From Apostichopus japonicus (Eukaryota > Echinodermata > Holothuroidea > Aspidochirotida > Stichopodidae): a stretch of 64,000 nucleotides of DNA. The notes below the pieces were generated by a model. That model had not been told where the DNA came from, searched no databases, and worked only from the letters and a program-made list of their open reading frames with translations. Position numbers and translations under genes: made by a program. Position 1 is the first letter of the stretch. Every line of letters starts with the position of its first letter. The stretch covers positions 5,140,001 to 5,204,000 of the forward strand of contig NC_092562.1 of NCBI RefSeq assembly GCF_037975245.1. Reading direction: 5' to 3'. Shown in pieces: positions 52,872 through 64,000 of this stretch.

Positions 52872-55800
52872 GAGCGAAGTAAATTGTCCTGTATAAAGCT
52901 ATTGTACAGTATATATATACAACTGTATGTTGTACATACATTACCATGTAGAGTTTCGAAAGTTATTTAAGCAAACTTTGAAAACCAACCATGCAATAGT
53001 ATGCATGCATAGTATGATACATTTGATGATTATATAATTAAATAATCACGTACCACTTAAAGCTCACTCTTTTGGTAGGTTTATCAGATCAGATCTGTAT
53101 ATACCTGATCAATTACAGTGTAGTGAATTACTTTATTTGTTTTTAATTAAAAACTAATAGAAAATAAAGATGTGTTCCAAACAGGCATATGAAAGCTTAA
53201 TAATCCCTGAAAACAGAAAATAGCTGTGAGTGCTCCTTTAAACCTTCCAAAATTCCTTATTCTTACAGTTATCAATCCTGGATTAGGATATTAATTAATT
53301 GCACACAAATATTTGATTGGAAAGATTCAATGCCAATGAAACATGTCGGTTGGAAAAATATAAAGTTTACCTGTTACAGACTATATAATGTGTACTTCCA
53401 TAGACCCTTGGCAACATTCAACAGTACTAAATTCAACTTCCACTTTCATCTGTGCATTTTTTTGTGGAATATTCCCACACACACACACATTCACATAAAC
53501 AAAACAGCACAAATCTAATTTATGCAACTTTATCAAGGTTGTTCTGCAGTCCCTTTCACAACAATTTAAATTCAGCAGACCTTTTTCGGATTTTTACACC
53601 CTACAGTGCAAAACAATCTCACTTTAAGAAAACCTGCATATAAAGTGAAGACAATTTAGGAAATAGGACACTTTGAATTTTGTGAAAATGTCGATCTTGA
53701 CTTTCATTTCAAAGTCTGCAAATTACAGATTGTATTTATCTTCAGGGTACAGATGTCTGATGCATCTGCGGAAGAAAGGCAACGACGAAAAAAAACAGAA
53801 AAAATAGATAAAAAAAAGAAGAAAAATCGTGGATGTCACTTTCTCTGTGTCTATCAGATTTCTCTCACGTACGTATAGAGTGAAGTTCTCTTGCACCATC
53901 ACATGATGCGTCAGATCACAGCCTAAGGATCTCCTACGCCAACTGGAAAATTATGACCAGAAATTTCATTTCAAAAGCCCTGTCAGCCATGCTTACAAAG
54001 TTTTTAATTAAGTGGCTTTGGACTTGAAAGCATATATACTGTTACACAATTATGGGAGGAATTAAAGATTTATGTTATATACAGTACAGTACTACTACAC
54101 TCGCTACAATATGGTGCGTGTTTCTATGATACAGTAGAAGTACTGGTAGGGAATGAGTTAGAAAACATTCATTGCCCATGTGTGTGTATTGCACGGTCGG
54201 GACTACTCACTGATCGACAGGATCCAGAACCTAATAATCTGAACTTGTTTTAATTAAACATCGATGAATTTTACAGTTTTTTTTTCAAATTGTAGGATGT
54301 AACATTTTCAAGAACTTCTCGGGTGTAAACGAAGTACCTCAATTTTTTCACAATTTGATGTTGTTTCTATTGTTTTTTTGTAATTATTAGCACTTTTTAG
54401 TCAACAGAAATTTAAATACCAGCCAACTTTTAATTTCTTTTATTTTTCTTGTTCTACAATATTTTTACGATGAATACGTCATAGGTCGTACAGATATGGT
54501 TTCAAAAATTATAGAAAAGCTGCTTAGTTTGAAGGATGGTAATGTCTGGTTTGGCATAATTTCTCTGTCATTGTAGGCCGAGACCTGAGTACACCAAACA
54601 TCCACATAAACCAATCCGTGCAAATCAACTACCTAAAGATGCCAAAAGTGTTTGTTATGAATTATAATCTAATGTAGACAGATCTCTTCTGATCCTGGAT
54701 GGACATCTGCACATTGTCGCCTAATCGTCTGTCCCACTTTCACCTAATCAAATTCTTCTGCCGACCATGCAAGGACATAATTCCGTATAAATACATGTAT
54801 CACTATAATATGACAACTTATTATCTTTGCAACTTTCTCTTTTCGTTTTCCCTCTTCCATATAAGACAGATCTATATAGTTAACATTGTAACTGTGCGTT
54901 AACATTGCAGCCTACTGTGTGGCTCAAGGAGCTAATCAATTTTGATTCTACAATTTGGGAAAGAGAAGGAAAGAGAAAAAAAGAATGAAAAAAAGAAGAA
55001 GTGGAAGCCTTGACAATGTGAAGATGATGAAGAAGTAGCACTACCTGCTTTAAGAGGATATTATTGTTAAATATTCCCTTGAAATTTATCACCCAAAGAC
55101 TTAAAGGAAACCAATTGCACTTAAGAAGCAACCGACATTTTGAAAAGTCAATTTTGTTTCATCTCTATTCAAACGGCTCTTGCTTGGAGTCTTGTAATTA
55201 GTGTGTTTGGATCAATAGTGGATCTAATGTAAATTCATCTCGCTTCCATGACGATGTTGACAGAAGATAATAGGTATATTGAAACGTTAACAGTAGCGCT
55301 ACTTCCCCACCCATCGTACGATAAATGTCACGCTGCGTTACTAATATCGGCTTGTCAATAATTACACTGCCACGGTTTACACTGTGGAGCAGGAGAAGGC
55401 AACTGTTTGCATAGCGCACACAACAAAAGCTTTCAGAATTGCACAAATAACAGACACAAACGACGAAAGACTAATAAAAGAATTCAAAATGATTGAGGGA
55501 ACAAAAAAACACAAAAAAAATCAAGATCTACAGAGGAAGAGAAGTTTTGCTTGTAAAGCTTTTGTAAGCAATAAGACAAAAGTAAATAGAACACTAGATT
55601 GTAATGGGTGTATAATGTGTTAGGTCCATTAAGCTATTGTTCATTAAACAATGACCAAATCTTTTGTCAAACAGGATCTGTGTTTGTTATCTTTTTAACG
55701 AAAGCTCAATGGTCAACGAAGCAAGCTAATTACTAAATCGTCCAACAAAACTCTAACGCACGTCGACCTGGTTTACAACAAAATTAAAAAGGCAGGATAA

Positions 55801-55900
55801 CAAAGTGTGTTATTAATACATGTAAGCAATTTAACATACGGACCACTGGGTGCAGGCTACAATGATAATGGTATATATACTGTACAGCTGCATGGAAATT

Positions 55901-55903
55901 ATA

Positions 55904-55971
<68 letters not shown>

Positions 55972-55979
55972 AATGGTAT
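55901..55979. repeat. Long TA microsatellite with inverted flanks
   Basis: Some 31 TA dinucleotides (about 55906-55968) are bracketed by ataccat at 55901-55907 and its complement atggtat at 55973-55979, so the whole can fold into a hairpin or cruciform. Confidence 0.9.
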
Positions 55980-57597
55980 CTGGTGACCATTTTCAGGTTA
56001 AAATTTACTAGCATACGAGGGTGATTTATGTTTTTACATTACATACTGTATACTCATCAATATGAGAGAATAAACTGTAAAAAACAGTCAACATACACCA
56101 AATTACACTGTATGAATTATTAAGAAGATATATAAATATATATTCCTACATGTACTTCATGGACAAAACAAAAGCTAGTATGCAGTATGACTACATGCGG
56201 TGAAAAATGTTGGTCCTTTTAGCATAACTTGAACAGCCGTTTAGACCACTGAGCAAATCACAGCTCGGAGGACTCTATAATACTGTATGCACAAGCTGAG
56301 AGTATAAAACGTTGAAAATAATCGCAGTTTAAACAAAGGACAGCTGCAAATTGCTGGTACCTTCAACCAATTTTTAGTTTCTTAGCCTATTACAGGACAA
56401 TTTTTCTTCTAATCAATGTGCTAAAAGTACCATACAGTAACATATAAGTATCTATATTAGGTTTTGAAATATAGTTTTTGGACATTACTATTATTATTAA
56501 TTAGTGTATCACAGTAATTTGTACTTTGCCGATGGGGTTGAATAATTTAAGTTAAGCTTGCATGGCTGTATGTATATGGCATGAGAAATAAAAAAAATTA
56601 AAAAATTAAAAATTAAAAAATTAAAAAAATTGACCGTGTAATCCTAGAACTTTTAACTGCAGTTAATACCCAGACCACTTTCTACTTGTCCTAGTGGAAT
56701 TAACCAATATACACAGAAGGTGAAGAGATAGTATATACTACTACTGCAGTGATGATAACCGAGCAAAGAAGTATTGCTGTGAGAATCTGTGCTGATATGG
56801 CATATATTTACATTACAGCCATACTTCATGTGTGCACACAAAAAAATATGTAAATCAAGCCCTGATTTTGTTCCAGAGAGAAAAAGTTGTGATTATCTTC
56901 AAGCCTTGAGTTTTTGCTCTCCTTTTACCTGATATTAAAACATACATCATCATGCTGTCATACAATAAATTATGTAACTACATCTCACTGCACCTCTACT
57001 GTATATACTGTACCTAATTTATAATGTAATTTTCCTTGTACGTAATATAGTTATGTATGTAATATACACCGGTAAATTATGGAATATATATGTAAACTAA
57101 ACACTCATACATGTTATCAATCATAAACAACAACTTTACAAAAACTCCATCACCTACAGTAACAGTAAATTCTACATCTTAAATAATTCAAAAATATTAT
57201 GACAGAGTAAAACAAACAAAATCTGGCAACTGGTTCCAGACATTTTTCTTCAAGATTTATCGTTAAAATCTCAAGGAAAATGGAATTGTTCGTAAGTAGT
57301 TCTTGAGGAAGCCACATCTGTCCTGTTTCTTCTCCTGTATATAGCGTCTTTGATACTTTTAATTTTTGTCAATTTGGGGTAAGGGAATTGGGGGGGGGGA
57401 AGGAAGGATGGAAGGGTCCAACACACCCGATCCATTTCCAGCAAGGGAAGTAAAACCATGCCTGCAAGTACAATAGCACCTGCACAATTCAAGCGTAACT
57501 GACATTGCAAAAAATATAAGGAATATTTGAAACAATTATTAATTAAGAAAAGGATTAATGCATCGAAAAATTGTGAAGTTCTATCTTGATTTACCAT

Positions 57598-57656
57598 TTC
57601 CTCCTCCTCCCCCTCCCTCCCTCCATCCCCCTCCATCCCCCTCCCTCCTCCTTCCT
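57598..57656 (+). repeat. CT-rich homopyrimidine tract
   Basis: Tandem ctccctcc and atccccctcc units, G-rich on the minus strand. They produce proline-rich (plus) and Glu/Gly-rich (minus) spurious reading frames. Confidence 0.85.
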
Positions 57657-59732
57657 GTTTCATATTTATTTCTTCTGATTTCATCATTACTAATAGAAGC
57701 AATTATCACAGCTAAATTTCAATTTTCTCACTCCTCCTGAAATTAAATTGTAGATACAAAATTTCACTGCAATTAATATTTGATTTTTGCTTTTCATTTA
57801 ATGCAAAAGTTAAAACTAAATTTATATATTTACTTTCAAATTTGGCTTTTAAAGTAGCATTTTGCATGTGGTTGCTACTTTACATTTGTTATCCCCTCAC
57901 CAGTCCCCCACCCCCCCCCCTCTCTCTCCACAGAGATCCTGTAAAATCTCATCCAAAACTGACTTGTTTAGAAGTAGTTCTATCAGTTGACATTAGAGGA
58001 AATTTATTTCTGTTTTTTTTAACGTCCATTATCTTTAAAAATGTTACGGGGCAAGGATAAGGATGTGAAATTAACAGCTGATTGAGGACTCCCATTTTAT
58101 TCTGACAAGAGTGAACTTCATAAAACCAATCAATGTTCAGCATGAAAACAGAAGAAAATAATTAAAAGTAACATTCTTCATAAAAGTCATCCGTAATGGC
58201 AACAATTATGCTAGGAGGTCAAATAACGGTCACTCATGCTCAAACTTTTAAGAAGACAATGTACCGTACTGCGATCCCCCAAAAACATGAAACTTGCACA
58301 CCTTGAAATGTAATCTGCCAAATACCACACACTCAGTCTGGGAGTAATTTGGAAGGTCAAACTATTCAGAAAAGTACTTTGGGAAACTTTTTAGCAATTT
58401 TAGCATGTTTACAGTCTGGAAAAATTCTTTCAACCTAGAACCTTGAGTGGGGCTTGGGGTACGTTAGAAGGGTAACTGGTTGACTACTTTAAAAGTACAG
58501 TAGTTACTCCATTGATACTATACTATATACAAGCTGCAAGCCATGGTTCTGATGTTACTTATATACTACTGTACAGGCCTGGTAAAACATAATTTAAATC
58601 TCTCACGCAACATGACGGAATATGAGCACCGCAATTTCTTAATTCCGTAGAGATCGACTGCATGCATGGAGGGAAAGAGGCATGACAAGGGAATGTTTCG
58701 ATCAAACCATCGATTTTCATATTTTTAGGCAATATTTTGTTTCAACCTGGCCATCATCAGATTACTCAAAATTATAATAATGTAATGAGAGACTCTTGTT
58801 TTAAGCTTCCATGAGACATTGTAACGTTACGGCAGCTCGTGATACAATTACTTGCACATGGCCTACACGAGACGGAGTTGTTTCTAAAAGTCTGCGCAAC
58901 ACCATGAATGTTCACTTTTCTGTCTTTTAACTCGCAAAGTGGCGTTTAAATACCAAATGTAATAAGCTCCCGTAACACCTTGCTGTCAGTCATACGGTAA
59001 GCTTACCTTTTTAAATGCAGTGTACTTATGCCTTTCCAGGTGGATAATATTTCTCAAAGTCTCCTGCCAATGGAGATTGTGTTAGCCACCAGGGACCTAA
59101 GACTATTCAAATGGATGGGAGCTTAAGGCTATGCCCCTATTGGGTGTCGCCAATTCAATCATTTCGCAAGAGGATCTTCAGAGGTCTTTACCAATAGCAA
59201 ACAGGGAAAATTTTCGTTTCCAATAAAGCAGTGTTTTTTTTTCTTCCCCTTCTATCTATCTATCTCTCTCTCGTTTTTATTTTCTCCTGCATTACGATTA
59301 CTCACCAATGGGAGGAGAATGACAAGAATAAAACTTGCTGTCTATACTGTAGCTTGGTTAATATCAACTTTACTGAATGACAAATGGGTTTAATAAATTT
59401 GGTGGCTTTGTGTACACGGATCGCCTTAACCGAGCTACATGTAGAATTTGTTGACAAAAGAGTAAAAAATGATGATATCAGCTCCTAACCAATCGGATCC
59501 CACACGTACATGGTGTGATGTGAATCACTGCCAGGTGGCTGTTTGCCAGGTGCTTACAGCTCATTGGACTCATCAACAATTTTTTATTCTTAATTATTGA
59601 TCAAGCCACTTCACTCTGTACTGAGTGTATAGTTATAGTTTCATTAACACCAAATCAAATCTGGAAAATCAAGTACAGTGCTTAAAAGATAAAATTTCGA
59701 GAGACTCCGCGCTCGACGAAATGTACGACTGT

Positions 59733-59872
59733 GCATGACTATAAGGGAGGGGAGAAGGGGGGGGAAGACTGAAAATATTGTCACTAATTATGCAAAACAT
59801 TTGCATGACTATAAGGGAGGGGAGAAGGGGGGGCAGGACTTAAAATATTGTCACTAATTATGCAAAACATTT
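59733..59872 (+). repeat. 70-bp direct duplication
   Basis: Two almost identical head-to-tail copies begin gcatgactataagggagggg (at 59733 and 59803). They differ by only a few substitutions, which suggests a recent duplication. Confidence 0.93.
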
Positions 59873-61506
59873 GTAGCCATGTTGAACTTCCACTTTAACA
59901 TGCAAAGGAACACAGCTGGATATTAAGTTACTCGGGTATTAATTAGGGGACATACAGGTAGGCACGGAACCATTGTTTTTCATGGCAATATTACATCTAT
60001 ATTATGCTTTGCTACCACCTTAAGCATGGGTGGAGTATATACAGTACATAATATACAGAGTGAGATATGGACACCTAGTCAATACCCACCTCATATAAAG
60101 CTCTATATAAAGTTGTTAAAGTTGATGTAGGGAGTGGCATTTTACTACAGAAATGATTGCTTTTGGTTTAGTCTTGTTGGTTTTGTGAAGGATTGACATG
60201 CATATATAAATCTTGTATTCTCTCCAGGGAAATATAAAACCGAACGATCACTCCTATAAATTGTTACAGCTCAGTGAGACTACAGTACTTTAGCGTCACT
60301 TCATTTAACGTACCCTCATCTTTTGCAGGCTTTTCACCACGTGAAAGCAAGCCTAACTCAGAACATTTGGTACAAAATCCTAAACTAATAGATTGCATTT
60401 ACACGATAGGGCAGGCTGAACAACAGCAACGACATGTAGGACAAAGGGCACAGTGTTCAATACTGTACCTCTTAATGACTGGAATAGTCAATGAAACTAT
60501 GAAAGAAGTTAGAATGTAAAACCTAAAGATATGATTGTTCACAAAATGATCGCCCATGTGCTATATTGTATAACAGAGCTCAAATATTTGTAAGCCCATT
60601 CAACTCATGTACACTTACAGTATTTATGCATTTATATGTACTGTTTATGTAAGAGGCAACATTCAAACATATCTTTAAAATGCTTGTTTAAATAGAAAAA
60701 TCTTTTCAGTTCCCCTTTTTATGTGTGTGTGCGTATACGTGCGTGTGTATCGGTGTGTACGTGTAGCTCTACATTTGCAGATGCACGCCTGTCGTCAAGT
60801 TCACCTACTATATCGAAAGTTTTAATTTTGATTTACAATATCAGCCCGAATATATCATCCTTTTACCAACAATTTGAAAGAAATACATTCTTCACTCTAG
60901 ATTTCAAATTTTAATGTTCACAATTTAGAATACATGGCAATATATACTAACATACCAAAATACTGTGAGTGGGTCATCATCACATGCAGGAATATATAGT
61001 ATTAACCCTGTGTAGAAGAAGGGTTGTGGAAGGGAGGGATAAGAGGGGAAAATGGGCAGATTACCAGAGTGCTTGTGAATGTAGGAGACAGGTGAGAGAG
61101 AAATGAAGTACATGTCTCATACAAAAGTAAAATGTACAGTAGCGAGGGTGTTAACTGTGCTAATACATTATAACAATGGAGCAGGGTCACATCTAGAATA
61201 CTGTAGTACTGTAGCTGTGTGGAGATAGGTAAGTCAGGAGTAACAGAAATGAAGATCTGTAACATATATATGAGACTTAGACGATGGGTATGAGGTTCCA
61301 TTTAATTATATTGTAACGTAAATAGAGGCAGGGAAATTAATAAAATGTGCATGTACTTTAGGGGTCACAGCATTGTACTAGTTTCATCAACATGCAGGTA
61401 AAAGGGTCACATGCAGGTAAGTGCAAGTGCAAGGTAAGTAATTTCCTATATCATCATGTGGAATATTTTACTCCAAATAGTGGTAATTCAATACACAATC
61501 GCTATA

Positions 61507-62116
61507 GACGGAGATACTGTACTAAATATTGTAATTAGTCAGAGAACTGTACTATATATTGTTTTTAGTTGGAGATAGTGTACTATATATTGTATTAAGT
61601 TGGAGATACTGTACTACATATTGTATTTAGTTGGAGATAAATATTATATTTAGTTGGAGATACTGTACTATATATTGTATTTAGTTGGAGATACTATACT
61701 ATATATAGTATTTAGTTGGAGATACTATACTATATATTGTATTTAGTTGGAGATACTGTACTATATATTGTATTTAGTTGGAGAGAGTGTAATATTGTAT
61801 TTAGTTGGAGATACTGTAATATGTTATATTTAGTTGGATAAACTATACTTTATATTGTATTTAGTTGGAGATATACTATACTATATATTTTATTTAGTTG
61901 GAGATACTGTACTACTGTATATTGTATTCAGTTGGAGATACTGTGCTATATATAGTATTTAGTTGGAGATACTGTAATATATTATATTTAGTTGGATAAA
62001 CTATACTTTATATTGTATTTAGTTGGAGATATACTGTACTATATATTGTATTTAGTGGTAGATACTGTTCAATATTGCATAGTCCAGGATACTGTACTAT
62101 ATATTATATTTTAGTA
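61507..62116 (+). repeat. About 31-bp TA-rich minisatellite, roughly 19 copies
   Basis: The unit is ttagttggagatactgtact followed by atatattgtat, with frequent internal deletions of the actatat part. Copies near the ends are degenerate. The array is rich in stop codons in all frames and is non-coding. Confidence 0.92.
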
Positions 62117-64000
62117 TAGTGTTCAAGTGTGCTGGTAGAATATGGAAACATATCATGTATATTCACCCAACTCAGCCTTTTTAGTATTGCAACAAGCTAT
62201 GGCCATCTTCTGATAATTCATTCATATTTTGTACTTACATGAGGATGCAAAGAGAAGTCAGAAGTATACACTACAGAGGATCTGTGTGATAGACATACCA
62301 TTATTACACACCATTTGCCCTAATTGGTGATGCTCCATTAGTTTCAATGTTGAATCACACCGTGTACCGAGATTTACCCTCGCATGTTTCTTAATATCGC
62401 TCAGGCTACTAAATGCCTCTTTATCCCCCTCCAAGAAAACCTTGACTACCTCTTAACAACCTCCCTAGATAGTTTCCTCACCCGTGACATCTCCGCAAAC
62501 ACCAAAGAACCATTCACGTGCATCGAAATACAGTCGGAGGACACTTCAAGTATGATCTCCTCGAGTGTGCGAGCATGAGACCTCATAGAAACTACTGATT
62601 TCAACACGACAAGACGGGAGAGAGAGAAAAATGCGACAAAGTTGACGAGAGATATCCCTGAAGTGGACCATAATTTCATTTTAATTCTCCAATTAGCAGG
62701 GGGAAAGTAGCCAAACTAATTAACTCGGAAAGAAAATGTCACTCAGGGGTGACACTCTCTGAATTAAATTATAAAGAGTAAACTGATCTTCAGCTGAAAA
62801 ATAAATCGGGGTGAAAACGACCAATCTTCCAGATTTCTTTAAGACGACGTATAAAACTTCAGTGAAATAGAGAGAAGAGTTGTAAATTTTTTTTTTTTTT
62901 TTTGAATTGTTTTTTGTTTATTGTGTTTGGAAACAGCGAGCAGTTTGCTATAGTAACAGAATGATACGTGAGGTAAAATGCCACAATTCCAATGTTGGTT
63001 TTATAATTATTTAACCAGAGTGTCCATCGTCGACCAGTTTGGTATACTGAAGTTCTGTCATGAGTAGCTGGCTACTTTTACTATGGGTAGGCAGTTCATT
63101 ATCTGTCCAATGAGCAGTGAGGCACATGACACATTCACAAAGTTGGTTAGAAGTGAATCAGTGAATGTAATTTGTACATCAGTGACCAGTTTGGTACACT
63201 TTAGATCTAGCACATGCCATGAATAGTGTGCAAGCTATGACCTGGTAGGCAGTTTGCTACTTTTGGAATCTGACGGTTAAATTGAGTTATTGCTTAAAAG
63301 AATCATTCCTGAGGGACGCAATGTGGTACAGTATGTAAAGAAGATGACAAATGTTAGTCATATAGTTTTGTACTGTAGCTTAGGCCTTCAATTCTCATTA
63401 GAATTGTTATTAGACCTACTGTACACTACTATACCTTACGGTACATGCGCAGACTACACAACCTAGCATTGTCATTGGCTAAAGTCTATATTGATATAAC
63501 GTTTGGTTGAGTAGAATTTCAGTCATTCTCCTCAAATGGGACGAGTTGTTTGAAAATATGTTTGTCAAGCCTTGCTGTTCTAGTTGTAAGTTAGCAGAGC
63601 ACTAAAACCTACAGTATGGACCTACTCAGTACTACTGTACATTTGACTTATTTCTGATGACAAACATGATTTTCTCAACTTTGCACAGTGCTGTAAATCC
63701 CAAGTTATGACCTAATTTATGACTGTACAAAAAAGTTGTTTATTTGGGTTATGTGAACTTTAATATTTGAACAAAATTACTTGACATACACAAGAGGTAG
63801 TATAAAGACTGTCTACCTTGCTTGTAACTCCTTGTCTTTTATCCATGAAAACACAAACCCATCCATTTTAAAATCATAAATTATTGTGTGGGTGTGCATA
63901 AAATACATGGAATCATAAATTTGTAAACGTATGATCAGAGATCATTATGTAAAATTGAGGTGGACAACATATAAGATCTGGATTCTGAAAATTAAGTGTA

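Larger units (their letters stand above)
45822..64000 (-). other. Region upstream of PTBP N-terminal exon (probable 5' intron)
   Basis: This is more than 18 kb with no confident coding sequence; it probably contains the first intron(s) and perhaps the 5' exon of PTBP. Contents seen: an A-rich stretch at 45980-46260; CT-rich DNA at 47395-47485; a TGTC-type microsatellite near 49643; a tRNA-like pseudogene at 51323; a 116-bp hairpin at 52756; a long TA microsatellite at 55906; AAATT-type repeats at 56577-56632; a pyrimidine tract at 57598-57656; a 70-bp duplication at 59733; a TA-rich minisatellite at 61507; and a coding-like but frame-broken segment at 62270-62679. Two weak candidate PTBP start exons, at 59007-59063 and 48457-48486, are discussed as a finding. 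The interval from 53000 to 55380 shows nothing I can name. Confidence 0.6.

Noticed and set aside
57271-57702. 143-codon minus-strand ORF with Glu/Gly-rich segment
   Set aside because: The charged part comes from the pyrimidine tract at 57598; the rest has no recognisable family.
60329-60519. Plus-strand exon starting after tttgcag at 60329
   Set aside because: It has an acceptor-like start and an open frame, but no recognisable protein, no clear donor and no neighbouring exon.
63030-63260. Possible 150-bp duplication based on gaccagtttggta at 63033 and 63183
   Set aside because: Only the first 13-15 bp and scattered short words match; too weak to call a repeat.

Overview
This is a eukaryotic window: AT-rich, with no bacterial-style dense ORFs, and full of minisatellites, TA microsatellites and homopolymer runs. 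Its only confidently recognised gene is split into short exons separated by introns of 5.7 to 22.8 kb. That gene, on the minus strand, encodes a polypyrimidine tract-binding protein (PTBP/PTB, a four-RRM splicing regulator of the hnRNP I family). The exon sequences are clearly PTB but diverge from vertebrate paralogues. Together with the repeat style this suggests a marine invertebrate deuterostome, perhaps an echinoderm such as a sea cucumber. The species guess is inference.

Layout, reading the gene 5' to 3' (high to low coordinate). 45822-64000 is upstream sequence, probably the 5' intron or introns; the initiator exon is not securely placed. 45708-45821 is the N-terminal exon (begins R-G-S-E-D-M). 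22949-45707 is a 22.8 kb intron. 22802-22948 is the first half of RRM1 (RNP2). 17082-22801 is an intron. 16935-17081 is the second half of RRM1 (RNP1). 3569-16934 is an intron. 3428-3568 is the start of the RRM1-RRM2 linker. 1-3427 is the start of the next intron. RRM2 to RRM4 and the 3' end should lie beyond position 1. All four exons begin and end in phase 0 and have lengths divisible by three.

The introns carry the rest of the visible structure. There is a 1.2 kb non-autonomous hAT-like DNA element with 16-bp terminal inverted repeats and an 8-bp target duplication, sitting inside a 32-bp tandem array (36383-37867). There is a 116-bp near-perfect hairpin (52756-52871) and a tRNA-Thr-like pseudogene or SINE head with intact A and B boxes (51323-51395). 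Several minisatellites are present: 31 bp at 31837, about 138 bp at 14307, 47 bp at 42311 and about 31 bp at 61507. Strong CU-rich tracts lie just upstream of two of the PTBP exons, matching the protein's own binding preference. I found no convincing second protein-coding gene, no CRISPR array and no functional tRNA or rRNA gene.
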